A DNA stretch of 64,000 nt from Actinomycetes bacterium. Lineage in GTDB: Bacteria > Actinomycetota > Actinomycetes > Mycobacteriales > Mycobacteriaceae. The stretch is from the NCBI GenBank assembly GCA_023418505.1, contig JAEZZR010000005.1, forward strand, positions 124,001-188,000. The letters are read 5' to 3'. This document shows, piece by piece, positions 36,467 through 45,059 of this stretch; positions within the stretch are counted from its first letter, which is position 1; each line of letters opens with the position of its first letter. The notes under the pieces are model-generated. The model ran no database searches. It worked only from the letters and a program-made list of their open reading frames with translations, and was not told where the DNA came from. A program made the translations under genes and the position numbers.

Positions 36467-37585
36467 ATGTCAACGCTGACTGCAGTGGGCGTGCTCATCG
36501 CACTCCTGGCACTCAACGCATACTTCGTCGCCGCCGAATTCGCGATGGTCTCCGCGCGCCGCGACCAGATCGAACCCGCCGCCGTCGACGGATCAACCGG
36601 AGCGCGCTACGCATTACGAGGCATCGAGGACGTCTCTACGTCGTTAGCTGCTACCCAGCTTGGCATCACGGCGTGCTCGTTGTTGATCGGTGCCGTCGGC
36701 GAGCCGGCAATCGCGCACTTCCTGGAAGACTACATCGTCAAGATTGGGCTGCCGGCCAGCGCATCACACCTGGTGGCGCTGATCATCGCATTGCTGTTCG
36801 TGACGTTCCTGCACATGGTCCTCGGCGAGATGGTGCCGAAAAACATCGCAATTACCTCGCCGACACGCACCGCGCGCTTCGTCGGGCCGTCGCTGCACTT
36901 CTTCGTACGCATCATGCGCCCCGTAATCTGGCTGATGAACGAAACCGCCAACCGGTTGGTGCGCCTCCTGTTTAAAGCAACACCAAAAGACGAAGTCGAC
37001 TCCGCATTCACCAGCAGCCAAGTACAGGACTTCGTCGCAGAATCCGGCCGGCAAGGACTCCTGGACAACGATGAACTCGCGCTGCTACAGAAGGCACTGT
37101 CCTTCGAGAACCTCACAGCAGGCGACATCACCATCGCGAAGGACGACCTAACCACCGTCACCCGCGACGTCACGCCCGCGCAGATCGAACAGATGTGCGC
37201 CGATACGCGTTACTCGCGCTTCCCTGTTGTGGACAGGAAGGGACGCATCCGCGGCTACGTCCACGCCAAGGACATGCTGCAGCTCGACGAGGACGCGCGC
37301 CACCAGCCACTACCCTCGTCCCTGATACGCACGCTCACCGTCGTACAGGCGGACGATAAGCTCCAGAAGGTCATGCGCATCATGCAGCGCGCGCAGGTTC
37401 ACTTCGCGATCGTGGCAAGTTCTTCGCCTGCTTCAGGAGGAGTTTCCATCGCAGACGCCACCAAGTCTTCGGCAATTCTTGCTGGCGACGACGGCGCGCA
37501 GGCAGATCAAGCTTTCCTCGGCATCATCGCGCTTGAGGATGTGCTTGAGGAGCTCGTCGGTGAGGTTCGGCAAGCGACCAGCTAG
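36467..37585 (+). CDS. CNNM/CorC-type membrane protein, short paralogue
   Basis: A 372-aa protein with a DUF21 domain (AVGVLIALLALNAYFVAAEFAMVSARRDQIEPA; TSLAATQLGITACSLLIGAVGEPA; FLHMVLGEMVPKNIAIT) and a CBS pair (residues about 215-365, ending FLGIIALEDVLEELVGEVRQATS). It stops where the C-terminal CorC domain of the longer paralogue would begin, a common form in actinobacterial pairs. The start lies two bases after the first gene's stop, with AACAGGAGGAG as ribosome-binding site. The two proteins probably form a heteromeric transporter. A small low-complexity insert with Ser/Gly lies between the CBS motifs. Confidence 0.9.
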   Translation: MSTLTAVGVLIALLALNAYFVAAEFAMVSARRDQIEPAAVDGSTGARYALRGIEDVSTSLAATQLGITACSLLIGAVGEPAIAHFLEDYIVKIGLPASASHLVALIIALLFVTFLHMVLGEMVPKNIAITSPTRTARFVGPSLHFFVRIMRPVIWLMNETANRLVRLLFKATPKDEVDSAFTSSQVQDFVAESGRQGLLDNDELALLQKALSFENLTAGDITIAKDDLTTVTRDVTPAQIEQMCADTRYSRFPVVDRKGRIRGYVHAKDMLQLDEDARHQPLPSSLIRTLTVVQADDKLQKVMRIMQRAQVHFAIVASSSPASGGVSIADATKSSAILAGDDGAQADQAFLGIIALEDVLEELVGEVRQATS

Positions 37586-37951
37586 ACGCGAAACTTGCGG
37601 CTGGCAGTGCACTGCCATCCGTGAGTCATTTCTAAATAGCAGTTTTTAGCCCCTAATCGGCGTTCTGAGGTAAGAAAGCGCACCCACCTAACCTTTCCCC
37701 CAGTATCGACGGGACAACGCCTTAAAAACGCGAATTCTGCACTTTTACAGCAGGAGCTTAACGACGGGCACTCTCCCGCCCGCCCACTACACGGATCACC
37801 TCCTGTTGGGCACGCCAAAATGACAGCACAGAAGAAGGTTTCTCCTGCCTGTTCATTTCCTCCTGTAGGGGTGGCATCACCAGTCCACGACTGTGCACCA
37901 GTGGCCGGCATCGAACCTTAGGCCGCCTAAATCACCAACGACACACCGCGC
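37586..37951. other. 366-bp intergenic region between convergent genes
   Basis: No gene is seen. It holds a perfect 16-bp palindrome TGGCAGTGCACTGCCA (37602-37617) just after the CNNM stop, a 13-bp palindrome TTAGGC-C-GCCTAA (37918-37930) just after the HNH stop, and two copies of CCTCCTGT (37799, 37859). Neither palindrome has a T-run, so they are doubtful terminators. Confidence 0.6.
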
Positions 37952-39175
37952 CTACGTCCGGATCCTTCTCGCCCGGTACAGCGCATACGCCCGCCCGGCA
38001 AGCCCGGTTGCTGCCGAGCTATTAAAGCTCACCCGGTTTCCTGCTGGGTTGATCAGCCCTACTTCTCCGCCGGGTTCAACGCGGTCGACGTATTCTTTGC
38101 GCCGCCGATCATCGACTTTGCCGTGGTGTTCGCGGCACATCAGCGTCATGTTTTCGATGCTGGTTTCCCCGCCCCTCCTGTGGGCTTTCAGGTGGTGCGC
38201 CTGCCCTACGATGCTCGGCCGGTCGCACCCGTCCCAGCTGCACACCGGATTATCAATCACCATGGCCACGCGTTGGTGATCCGTCGCAAGCCTAGTCCGC
38301 GCGATGGGGAACATCGTGTCTACTTGGCAATTCTCGTCGTAGACCACTACCCACCCACGGTCGGCGAGCATTGCGCCGGCAAATTCTTTCGGTGTGAGCA
38401 CCGAACCGTCGCTGGTTGTCGCGTAGCGTGGCGCGTATTCCTCGAGATCCTGCACGGTCATGACGATGGCTGGTTGGTAGGCGAGCTTGTCGACGTTCGG
38501 GTATCCCGTCTTTCCGGTCTTCCTGTTGTCGATGCCGCTGTACCAGGCTTCGACGCAGGCTTGTCCGAGACAGCGGTCGAAGGTGTAGTCGTCGTGGGCT
38601 TTCTTTACCTGTGCTGCGCGGACGGATAGTGGCACCAGTAGGCGGTCGATCATTGCTGCTGGTGCGGAGATCATCATGTGTTTGAGTCCGCGAACATCGG
38701 CCTGTTGGGACACTCGGGCGCGCACGTGCTGTGGGGCCGCGGTTTCTTCGTTGAGTTGTGCCACCAATAGGCGGAGTTTGCGGTCGGCTTCCTGGTATTC
38801 GTCGTCGGCGATTTCGTCGATGAAGCGCCCGTAGTATTCGTCGCGGATCTCGACGTTGTTGATCTGTCGCACGCGCTTGTCTACTAGCAGCAGCATTTCC
38901 AGGCTGAAGCCGCTCAACTCTGCCCGACCAACAGCCGCGCTCACGTCCCCTGCGACATCAGAGCCACACATCCGCTTGCTGCACTGTACGGCTGCCACTG
39001 CGAATTTTGGCGTCCACCCGCACCGCGCCACCAGAGCCTTAGCCCCAATATTGCCCGCGTGGATTTCGCGCAGGATGGCTACGCCCTGGCGTCGTAAGCT
39101 TTCAAATATTGACAAAGCTGACGACGACGATCCCTCGCCGCCGCCAGCCCGTTGCCTGTCCATGTCCCCCGTCAT
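37952..39175 (-). CDS. DUF222-type HNH endonuclease
   Basis: A 407-aa protein of the multi-copy actinobacterial HNH family. The N-terminal 250 residues are helical and DUF222-like. The HNH domain near residues 325-375 reads DNPVCSWDGCDRPSIVGQAHHLKAHRRGGETSIENMTLMCREHHGKVDD, with a CxxxxC knuckle, the HH dyad, Asn and the final His. Members spread widely in corynebacterial and mycobacterial genomes and are thought to be selfish or phage-related nucleases; no transposase or intein is attached here. Lies 98 bp downstream of gltS on the same strand. Five ACAGGAGG-like motifs surround or sit within it. A basic C-terminal tail ends the protein. Confidence 0.85.
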   Translation of the reverse strand: MTGDMDRQRAGGGEGSSSSALSIFESLRRQGVAILREIHAGNIGAKALVARCGWTPKFAVAAVQCSKRMCGSDVAGDVSAAVGRAELSGFSLEMLLLVDKRVRQINNVEIRDEYYGRFIDEIADDEYQEADRKLRLLVAQLNEETAAPQHVRARVSQQADVRGLKHMMISAPAAMIDRLLVPLSVRAAQVKKAHDDYTFDRCLGQACVEAWYSGIDNRKTGKTGYPNVDKLAYQPAIVMTVQDLEEYAPRYATTSDGSVLTPKEFAGAMLADRGWVVVYDENCQVDTMFPIARTRLATDHQRVAMVIDNPVCSWDGCDRPSIVGQAHHLKAHRRGGETSIENMTLMCREHHGKVDDRRRKEYVDRVEPGGEVGLINPAGNRVSFNSSAATGLAGRAYALYRARRIRT

Positions 39176-39233
39176 GGACGCGACGTTAATGCCTTCCTGT
39201 TACAGCAGGAACCACCAACCTGCCGCCGGCAAG

Positions 39234-39263
39234 CCCTCCTGTGGAGAATTCCCCTCCTGTGGA
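39234..39263. repeat. Direct repeat CCCTCCTGTGGA, two copies
   Basis: Copies at 39234-39245 and 39252-39263, 18 bp apart, in the gap between gltS and the HNH gene. Each contains CCTCCTGT. Confidence 0.8.
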
Positions 39264-39273
39264 TAGCCGCCCG

Positions 39274-40755
39274 CTAGATGGGGTCTGGTGCCGAATCTTC
39301 TTCCTGTTTTCTAGCGACTAGCCGGGCGGCGTATGGGTCGCGGGATTTGCGTCCCCAGTACAGTAAGCCCCAGGCCAGGGATGCGATGAAGATGATCAGC
39401 ATTGGGATGAGCATCCAGTAGGGGCCGAATTGGTAGATGATTGGTACGGAGATCGCGGTGATGATGCCGCCGCCGAAGAATGGTTCGAAGACTAGCTGTT
39501 TGTAGCCGAAGGCTTCGAATGCTGGGGATTCGCTTTCTGGGTCGGCGATGCGCATGAGGATCAGGCCGGTTGCGGTGACACCCATGGATTGGCCGAAGTC
39601 GCCGATGCCGCGTTCGAGCCAGTAGGACGGGATAGTCCGGGGTACCATCCACAGCAGCAGGAATACGTTGATCACTACGCCGAACAGGCATAGCAGCAGG
39701 AATGGCATGAAGTTATCGGCGATGGCCTGCAGGCTGATGGTTGCCAGTGCGGCTACGATCAGCATGTCCAGTGCGAGTCCCTGGATGCGTAGCATCATGT
39801 TGGAGTCGATCAGGTAGTCGTAGCCGGTTTTGTTCAGCAGGATCTGTACGATGATGCCGCCGATCATGGCGATTGGGAATAGTGGCACGTAGCGCAGCAG
39901 TTCTACTTGGTCTGCCCAGAGTTGCTGTTCGATCCACTGCAGGCTTTCTAGGATCACTACACCGAAGAGGATCGCCAGACCAATAAATGCAGCGTGCAGC
40001 GATAGTGGTTCGATCGACGATGGACGTGCCGTCATCACTGCAGCGGTGTATTGCTCATCGCGACGGAAGAGGCCGCGCTGCTCTTCTAGGCTTCGGTTTT
40101 GCACTTCGGTGACGATCTGGGTTCGTCCGGTGCGAATCGCCCAGTTGATCACGCCGACGCCGATGATGATGCCACCCACCAGGCCTACGGTAGCGATGGC
40201 CACAGCCAGGTCGCCGCCTTCTGGGAAGCCCACTTCGTCGAAGACGTCCATCATGCCGGCAGCCGTACCGTGGCCACCTTCGAAACCGATTTCAATCAGT
40301 GCACCAGCCATCGGCGACATACCGAACAGCGGCGCCAGCACCAGAATCGCCAGCAGCAAGCCCACTACGTACTGGCCGGATGCAAACGCAAAACCTACCG
40401 ATAGCTGTGGGCCGGCCAGGTGGTAGACCTCTTTTGGCTTAGGCAGTTTGTGCCCCAAGAATAGCGTTGCGAACACTACCGAAATCAGCAGGCCAGGCAG
40501 CGTTTTCCACACGGAGAGAATTTCTTCGCCGAATGCGCCGCCTGCGGATAGGCGGTCTACTACCTCGCCATCGGTAATCCAACCGGCGATGGTGCCAAGC
40601 ACTTCGGGACCAACCAGCAACGCCAGACCACCTGCGATGATGGAGCTAGGCAGAAACAGGTTTTGGGTCCACTTCACTCGCATGCGAATTACTTTGCCTA
40701 CTAGCAGCACCACTAGCAGCACTACGAGTGCGAAACCTACGGAGGTTGGTGTCAT
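39274..40755 (-). CDS. gltS: GltS-type sodium/glutamate symporter
   Basis: An integral membrane carrier of about 493 aa with ten or more hydrophobic segments, importing a carboxylate amino acid with Na+. Family features: an N-terminal run FALVVLLVVLLVGKVIR, WTQNLFLPSSIIAGGLALLVGPEVLG, the glycine-rich reentrant regions IEIGFEGGHGTAAGMMDVFDEVGFPEGGDLAV and GDFGQSMGVTATGLILMRIADPES. These two pore loops match the ESS/GltS pattern. Glutamate is the usual substrate but is not proven here. I chose the ATG at 40755, with GGAGGT 11 bases upstream. The C-terminus is hydrophilic (KQEEDSAPDPI). Confidence 0.85.
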   Translation of the reverse strand: MTPTSVGFALVVLLVVLLVGKVIRMRVKWTQNLFLPSSIIAGGLALLVGPEVLGTIAGWITDGEVVDRLSAGGAFGEEILSVWKTLPGLLISVVFATLFLGHKLPKPKEVYHLAGPQLSVGFAFASGQYVVGLLLAILVLAPLFGMSPMAGALIEIGFEGGHGTAAGMMDVFDEVGFPEGGDLAVAIATVGLVGGIIIGVGVINWAIRTGRTQIVTEVQNRSLEEQRGLFRRDEQYTAAVMTARPSSIEPLSLHAAFIGLAILFGVVILESLQWIEQQLWADQVELLRYVPLFPIAMIGGIIVQILLNKTGYDYLIDSNMMLRIQGLALDMLIVAALATISLQAIADNFMPFLLLCLFGVVINVFLLLWMVPRTIPSYWLERGIGDFGQSMGVTATGLILMRIADPESESPAFEAFGYKQLVFEPFFGGGIITAISVPIIYQFGPYWMLIPMLIIFIASLAWGLLYWGRKSRDPYAARLVARKQEEDSAPDPI

Positions 40756-40855
40756 GGGTATGGACACCTCCAATCTATGTCGTGCCGGGCTGTGTGCCAG
40801 CCCACATTCAAAGAGATTTGAGGAATACCTTACCGTGTGTTTGGGGTAAATCAAT

Positions 40856-40890
40856 AACCCTGATCTTTGCTGGTAAAGATCAGGGTTTTT
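40856..40890 (+). terminator. Strong hairpin, 13-bp stem, T-run on plus strand
   Basis: AACCCTGATCTTT (40856-40868) and AAAGATCAGGGTT (40875-40887) are perfect arms with loop GCTGGT, followed by TTT on the plus strand. It sits between tpx and gltS, both minus. As a terminator for tpx the T-run is on the wrong strand, so it may act bidirectionally or as leader structure. Confidence 0.6.
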
Positions 40891-40996
40891 AAGATTTTGC
40901 TTGCCGACGACGACGCGAATAAACGCCCTTAAGGATTACGCCTTCTGTCGCACCGCAAGCCGGCAGCTATGACACCATATTTACTGTATTCAAGCC

Positions 40997-41500
40997 TTAA
41001 GACAGTGCGGCGATTGCGGCGTCGTAGTTTGGTTCGGTGGCGATTTCGTCGACAAGCTCGGTGTGCAATACGCGTCCTTCTGCATCCGTGACGATCACGC
41101 TGCGAGCCAGCAAGCCCGCCAGCGGGCCGTCCTGCTGTACCAAGCCCACGGCATCGCCGAACTCGTGGCGGAAATCCGATGCCACGCGCGCGTTGTTGGT
41201 GTTCTCAGCGCCGCAGAAGCGTCCCAGGGCGAAAGGCAGGTCGCGGGAGAGGTTGACCACCACGGTGCCGTCCAGATCAGTGGCACGCTGGTTGAACTCG
41301 CGCACCGAAGTCGCGCACACACCGGTATCTACGGACGGGAAAATATTGTAAATAACGCGCTGGCCAGCTAGATCGGTGTTCTTCAGGGGTGCGAGCTCGT
41401 CGGTGGTGACCGTAAAGTCTGGCAGCGTGCTGCCGATTTCAGGCAGGGTGCCGGAGACGTTGACGGGGGTTCCTCGGAAAGCAGTCTTCAAATTACTCAT
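40997..41500 (-). CDS. tpx: Thiol peroxidase
   Basis: Two-cysteine peroxiredoxin that reduces peroxides with thioredoxin. The 167-aa sequence matches Tpx throughout: AFRGTPVNVSGTLPEIGSTLPDFTV, the peroxidatic Cys62 in SVDTGVCATSVREFN, the resolving Cys96 in GRFCGAEN, and ARSVIVTDAEGRVLHTELVDEIATEPNYDAAIAAL. Normal length. Transcribed alone or ahead of gltS, with a strong hairpin between them. The ribosome-binding sequence (AAGGAACCC) lies close to the ATG. Confidence 0.96.
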   Translation of the reverse strand: MSNLKTAFRGTPVNVSGTLPEIGSTLPDFTVTTDELAPLKNTDLAGQRVIYNIFPSVDTGVCATSVREFNQRATDLDGTVVVNLSRDLPFALGRFCGAENTNNARVASDFRHEFGDAVGLVQQDGPLAGLLARSVIVTDAEGRVLHTELVDEIATEPNYDAAIAALS

Positions 41501-41532
41501 GGGTTCCTTTCTACACGCCCTCGCCCGGCGCG

Positions 41533-43347
41533 CTAGTTCTCCTCTCCCGCCACATCCCGCGCCACCGCGCGCCCCGCCTGTCGGCCACTATAGATACAGC
41601 CTCCCAGGAATGTGCCTTCCAGGGCATTATTTCCGTGTACGCCACCGCCGCCGAATCCAGCGGCTTCACCGGCAGCGTATAGCCCACCAATCACGTTCCC
41701 GCCTGCGTCCATTACCTGCGAATCCAGGTTCGTTTCAATACCACCCAGCGTCTTGCGGGTAAGCATGCGCAGACGGACAGCGATCAGTGGGCCATCGTCG
41801 TCGGCAAGCAAAGGCGCAGGAGGCACGGTGCGGATCACCTTATCGCCCACGTAGTTGCGCGCGGTGTGGATGTAATTGACCTGGTAATCCTTGGAATACG
41901 CATTGGCAGTTTGGCGGTCGCGATCCTCGATCACCTGCTGCAGCTGTGCCGGATCGATCGTAGGCGCGCCGGGCACCTCGGCGACCGTGCGATTCATGCC
42001 CGCCGCCAGTTCCGCGACGCTCTTGGCGACCACCCAATCCTCGCCGTGGTCCATAAACGCGCGCACGGGCGCCGGAATATCGGCGGTGATTTTGCCCACC
42101 AACTTCGTGAGTTTCTTCTCCGTCAGATCCGGGTTTTGCTCCGAGCCCGAAAAGAGGAATTCCTTGCCCGCGATCTTCGCATTCAGGATGAACCAGGAAT
42201 AGGTATACCCGGTGCTCAGGATGTGTTTTATAGTGGCGACGGTGTCGGCGCCGGGCAGGAGGTTCGTCGGCAGACGTGTGCCCGTCGCATCCACCCACAA
42301 CGACGACGGCCCCGGAATAATCCGAATCCCATGACCCGGCCAAACCGGATTCCAATTCGCCATCCCCTCGGTGTAATGCCACATCCGATCGCGGTTGATC
42401 ACGTGCGCGCCGGCGGCCTCCGCAATTTCGATCCCGCGCCCATCGACGTGCGCCGGCACCCCGCACACCATATCTTCGGGCATCTCGCCCAGGCGCTCGG
42501 CCGGCCAGTACTGGCGCACCAGATCCAGATTGCCACCGACGCCTCCTGTTGCTACCAGTACATTGCGCCCGCGAAAGGTGAAGGTCTCGCCAGTTTCAGT
42601 ACGAGGAGATGCAACGCCGCGCGGCAAGTCATCACAGGGGGTAAGGATCGACCCGGACACACCAGTGATTCTGTGCGGGGTGTGCGGGTGATTGTGCTCT
42701 CCTGTGTGTTGTTCTGAATGGAGCTTGTCGACGCGATGGCGAAACCGAAATTCCACGAACCCGTTTCCAGGTACTCGGTCGGTGGTTTCAGGCTGGGCGT
42801 TGGCGTGACTGTTCGATGAGGCGTGATTGATTTCCTCGATGGCCTCGCGGAAGATGCGCACTACTTCCGGGCCGGTACCCCAGGTGAGATGAAAACGCGG
42901 CACCGAGTTTCCGTGACCAGAGGCATCTCCACTGCCGCGTTCTGCCCAACCGACCACTGGGACGGTGTTTAAGCCGAGTTCCTTTAAATAGGCTCGCTTG
43001 TCGCCTGCTGCGAAACGGACGTAGGCGTCTGCCCATTTGCGCGGCCAATAATCCTCCGGGCGATCAAACTGCGCGGATTGCTGCCAATCAGCCCGGGCAA
43101 GCTCGTAGGAATCCTTGATCCCTAACCGGCGTTGTTCGGGCGAATCGACAAAGAACAAGCCTCCCAGCGACCAAAAGGCCTGGCCACCCAGATTGTTCGT
43201 GTTTTCTTGTTCAACTACTAATACCTGGCAGCCAGCCTTTGCAGCCTCGTAGGCGGCGACAAGTCCGGCCAGGCCAGAGCCAACAACAATGAGATCCCAA
43301 TTGCGGGACGCACGAGAGCTAGATTCATTCTTTGATTTATTGTTCAC
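41533..43347 (-). CDS. FAD-dependent dehydrogenase (KstD/fumarate-reductase type)
   Basis: A 604-aa flavoprotein. The Rossmann start is LIVVGSGLAGLVAAYEAAKAGCQVLVVEQEN, then NLGGQAFWSLGGLFFVDSPEQRRLGI, a second cofactor strand VLVATGGVGGNLDLVRQYWP, and a C-terminal GGLYAAGEAAGFGGGGVHGNNALEGTFLGGCIYSGRQAGRAVA. This is the FAD-binding protein class often annotated 3-ketosteroid dehydrogenase-like or fumarate reductase flavoprotein; the actual substrate is not known. Eleven bases separate it from the CFA-synthase-like gene upstream, so the two may be co-transcribed. Residues about 200-230 are a low-complexity insert (HTGEHNHPHTPHR). Confidence 0.85.
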   Translation of the reverse strand: MNNKSKNESSSRASRNWDLIVVGSGLAGLVAAYEAAKAGCQVLVVEQENTNNLGGQAFWSLGGLFFVDSPEQRRLGIKDSYELARADWQQSAQFDRPEDYWPRKWADAYVRFAAGDKRAYLKELGLNTVPVVGWAERGSGDASGHGNSVPRFHLTWGTGPEVVRIFREAIEEINHASSNSHANAQPETTDRVPGNGFVEFRFRHRVDKLHSEQHTGEHNHPHTPHRITGVSGSILTPCDDLPRGVASPRTETGETFTFRGRNVLVATGGVGGNLDLVRQYWPAERLGEMPEDMVCGVPAHVDGRGIEIAEAAGAHVINRDRMWHYTEGMANWNPVWPGHGIRIIPGPSSLWVDATGTRLPTNLLPGADTVATIKHILSTGYTYSWFILNAKIAGKEFLFSGSEQNPDLTEKKLTKLVGKITADIPAPVRAFMDHGEDWVVAKSVAELAAGMNRTVAEVPGAPTIDPAQLQQVIEDRDRQTANAYSKDYQVNYIHTARNYVGDKVIRTVPPAPLLADDDGPLIAVRLRMLTRKTLGGIETNLDSQVMDAGGNVIGGLYAAGEAAGFGGGGVHGNNALEGTFLGGCIYSGRQAGRAVARDVAGEEN

Positions 43348-43358
43348 AAATCCAAATA

Positions 43359-44927
43359 CTAGCGATGTTGCAGAGTTAACTGCACCACATTCGCAGAATT
43401 GGTGCGCAAAAGAGCTTCGTCGATTGCCAAGCTAAGCTTCCACATCCGACGGAACACTCGATCGAAGCCATGGCCTGCAGCTACCCGCTGGTTCGCATCG
43501 AAATACTCTCGATTTAACTGGAGAGTTTCGGCAGCATGTCCGCCAAGATACATTTCGGCTACGATGCGCAGATCGGTGTCGCGCTCAATGAGTTTACGCA
43601 CGTCGTCAAGCGTTAACAGCTCACGATCAGGCCAGACGTAAGTCTGGGACAGTGCCATCAAACCCTCTACCGCATCGGAATCAGCTTCTACCCCCTCAGA
43701 GCGCACCATCATCTGCAACACCAGAGTGCCATCTGCAGCTAACAGGACCTCAGCGGAGCGCAAGTAGGCGCGAATGCCACGCTCGCCCATGGTCTCGAAG
43801 CGGTGCGGGCAGATAATTGCCTCATAGCGGCGGTCGAACTCCCGAGGCGCCGGCACCGGATCATCGACGCGCAACACCTGCACCACACCTCCGAGGCCTT
43901 CATCGGTGGCGCGCTGCAATAAACGCTCGGCATGGTCATCGGTGGTTGCCACCACATCGGCATCCGCACCACGATCGGCAGCCTTTAGTGCCACATCGCC
44001 GCCCGCCGAAGGCCATTCCAGCACGCGATCACCGCTGCGCACATCTGCGGAGTCAAGAATTGATGCTTGACGACGCTCGAGTGACACCCCAAAGTCCGCC
44101 CGCCCCACATTCACCGGCGGATCCATACGAGTGATTTCTACGACTCCGCCATCGGAAGTATCTTCGAGCGAACGCGTACGCACGCCAGAGCTAAATTCTC
44201 CAGGACTTAAGTTTAGGTTCGGTCCGGCGGTCAGAGCTAACAACTGGGTAGGCAGCTCGGCGGTAACAACAGAAGGGCGATCGCGGACGTCACTATCGCC
44301 AATACCGAGGAACTTCGTAATCCGGAGTTTCTTACTCGTGCCCAGGCCGGTGAAAACTAGGCGCGATAAAAACTCCACTAAGGCACTATCGGTGGGCGCG
44401 GTGACATCGGAAACCTCAGAGGCGCCCATACCAACGACACCGCTAGCTCCAACAGCTCCGCCAGCGCCGGCGCCCTCGCCACCTTCCGGATTCGACAGTT
44501 GATCTAATACTCGCCACTGCCCAGCTAGATAGCTTTCCCATAGCCCCAACCATCCGGCACTGGCAATCCGGGAGTAGAGCTCATCATCGGAAACTTGCAG
44601 GTACAAGTTCCGCGCCGGCTCAAAAGCGCCCGCGATATCAGCAGCAGAAGCGCCCGAGAACTCAGCCCCAGACACCTCCACAGCCCCCGAACCATCTCCC
44701 CCATCAACCACCACAACTCCGGCTTCAGCACACGCCGCTACGAACCCCTGCCGCACCCACTCGGCACGCCGGCTCAGCCACATTGAATCCTCAATCGAAG
44801 CCACACATGGCCAGCGCTTGGGGTCAATTGGGTTGCGATCTGCCCGCTTATGCGACCGATGATCTGCCGATTTTGCTGCCACTGCCTCGCCAAACCTTTC
44901 CGTCGTCAAGCGCAAAAATCCCCGCAC
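43359..44927 (-). CDS. Divergent cyclopropane-fatty-acid-synthase-like protein
   Basis: A 522-aa protein aligned by eye to CFA/mycolate methyltransferases. The N-terminal domain ends in LGLWESYLAGQW, like the GFGESYMAGEW motif. The C-terminal domain starts at PPVNVGRADFGVSLERRQASIL. The SAM motif normally LEIGxGWG reads VLEWPSAGGDV, and the bicarbonate/active-site region normally SVEMFEAVG reads CPHRFETMG. The end, LNREYFDANQRVAAGHGFDRVFRRMWKLSLAIDEALLRTNSANVVQLTLQ, retains the family C-terminus. The SAM site is degenerate, so methylation is doubtful. Residues about 165-190 are a Gly/Ala insert. The start is uncertain. Confidence 0.7.
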   Translation of the reverse strand: MRGFLRLTTERFGEAVAAKSADHRSHKRADRNPIDPKRWPCVASIEDSMWLSRRAEWVRQGFVAACAEAGVVVVDGGDGSGAVEVSGAEFSGASAADIAGAFEPARNLYLQVSDDELYSRIASAGWLGLWESYLAGQWRVLDQLSNPEGGEGAGAGGAVGASGVVGMGASEVSDVTAPTDSALVEFLSRLVFTGLGTSKKLRITKFLGIGDSDVRDRPSVVTAELPTQLLALTAGPNLNLSPGEFSSGVRTRSLEDTSDGGVVEITRMDPPVNVGRADFGVSLERRQASILDSADVRSGDRVLEWPSAGGDVALKAADRGADADVVATTDDHAERLLQRATDEGLGGVVQVLRVDDPVPAPREFDRRYEAIICPHRFETMGERGIRAYLRSAEVLLAADGTLVLQMMVRSEGVEADSDAVEGLMALSQTYVWPDRELLTLDDVRKLIERDTDLRIVAEMYLGGHAAETLQLNREYFDANQRVAAGHGFDRVFRRMWKLSLAIDEALLRTNSANVVQLTLQHR

Positions 44928-44998
44928 CCGGAGCCGTCAATTAGGCCTTAAGGCTAACGTGAAACCTGCTGAAATATGTGATGGCGCGCCTAAACAAC

Positions 44999-45004
44999 TA
45001 TTAT
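44999..45004 (+). promoter_or_regulatory. -10 box (TATTAT) of ndh
   Basis: TATTAT lies 55 bp before the ndh ATG, giving a leader of about 49 nt with a TAGGAG ribosome-binding sequence. A GCCTTAAGGC palindrome (44944-44953) lies further upstream. Confidence 0.45.
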
Positions 45005-45059
45005 TGCCATGATTCGCGATTCCACCGGATCAACCCGATTATTTAATAGGAGATTTTCC

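Noticed and set aside
37900..37935. tRNA-like T-arm (GGTTCGATGCC on the minus strand)
   Set aside because: The flanking five-base arms do not pair and no acceptor or anticodon stem can be built around it.
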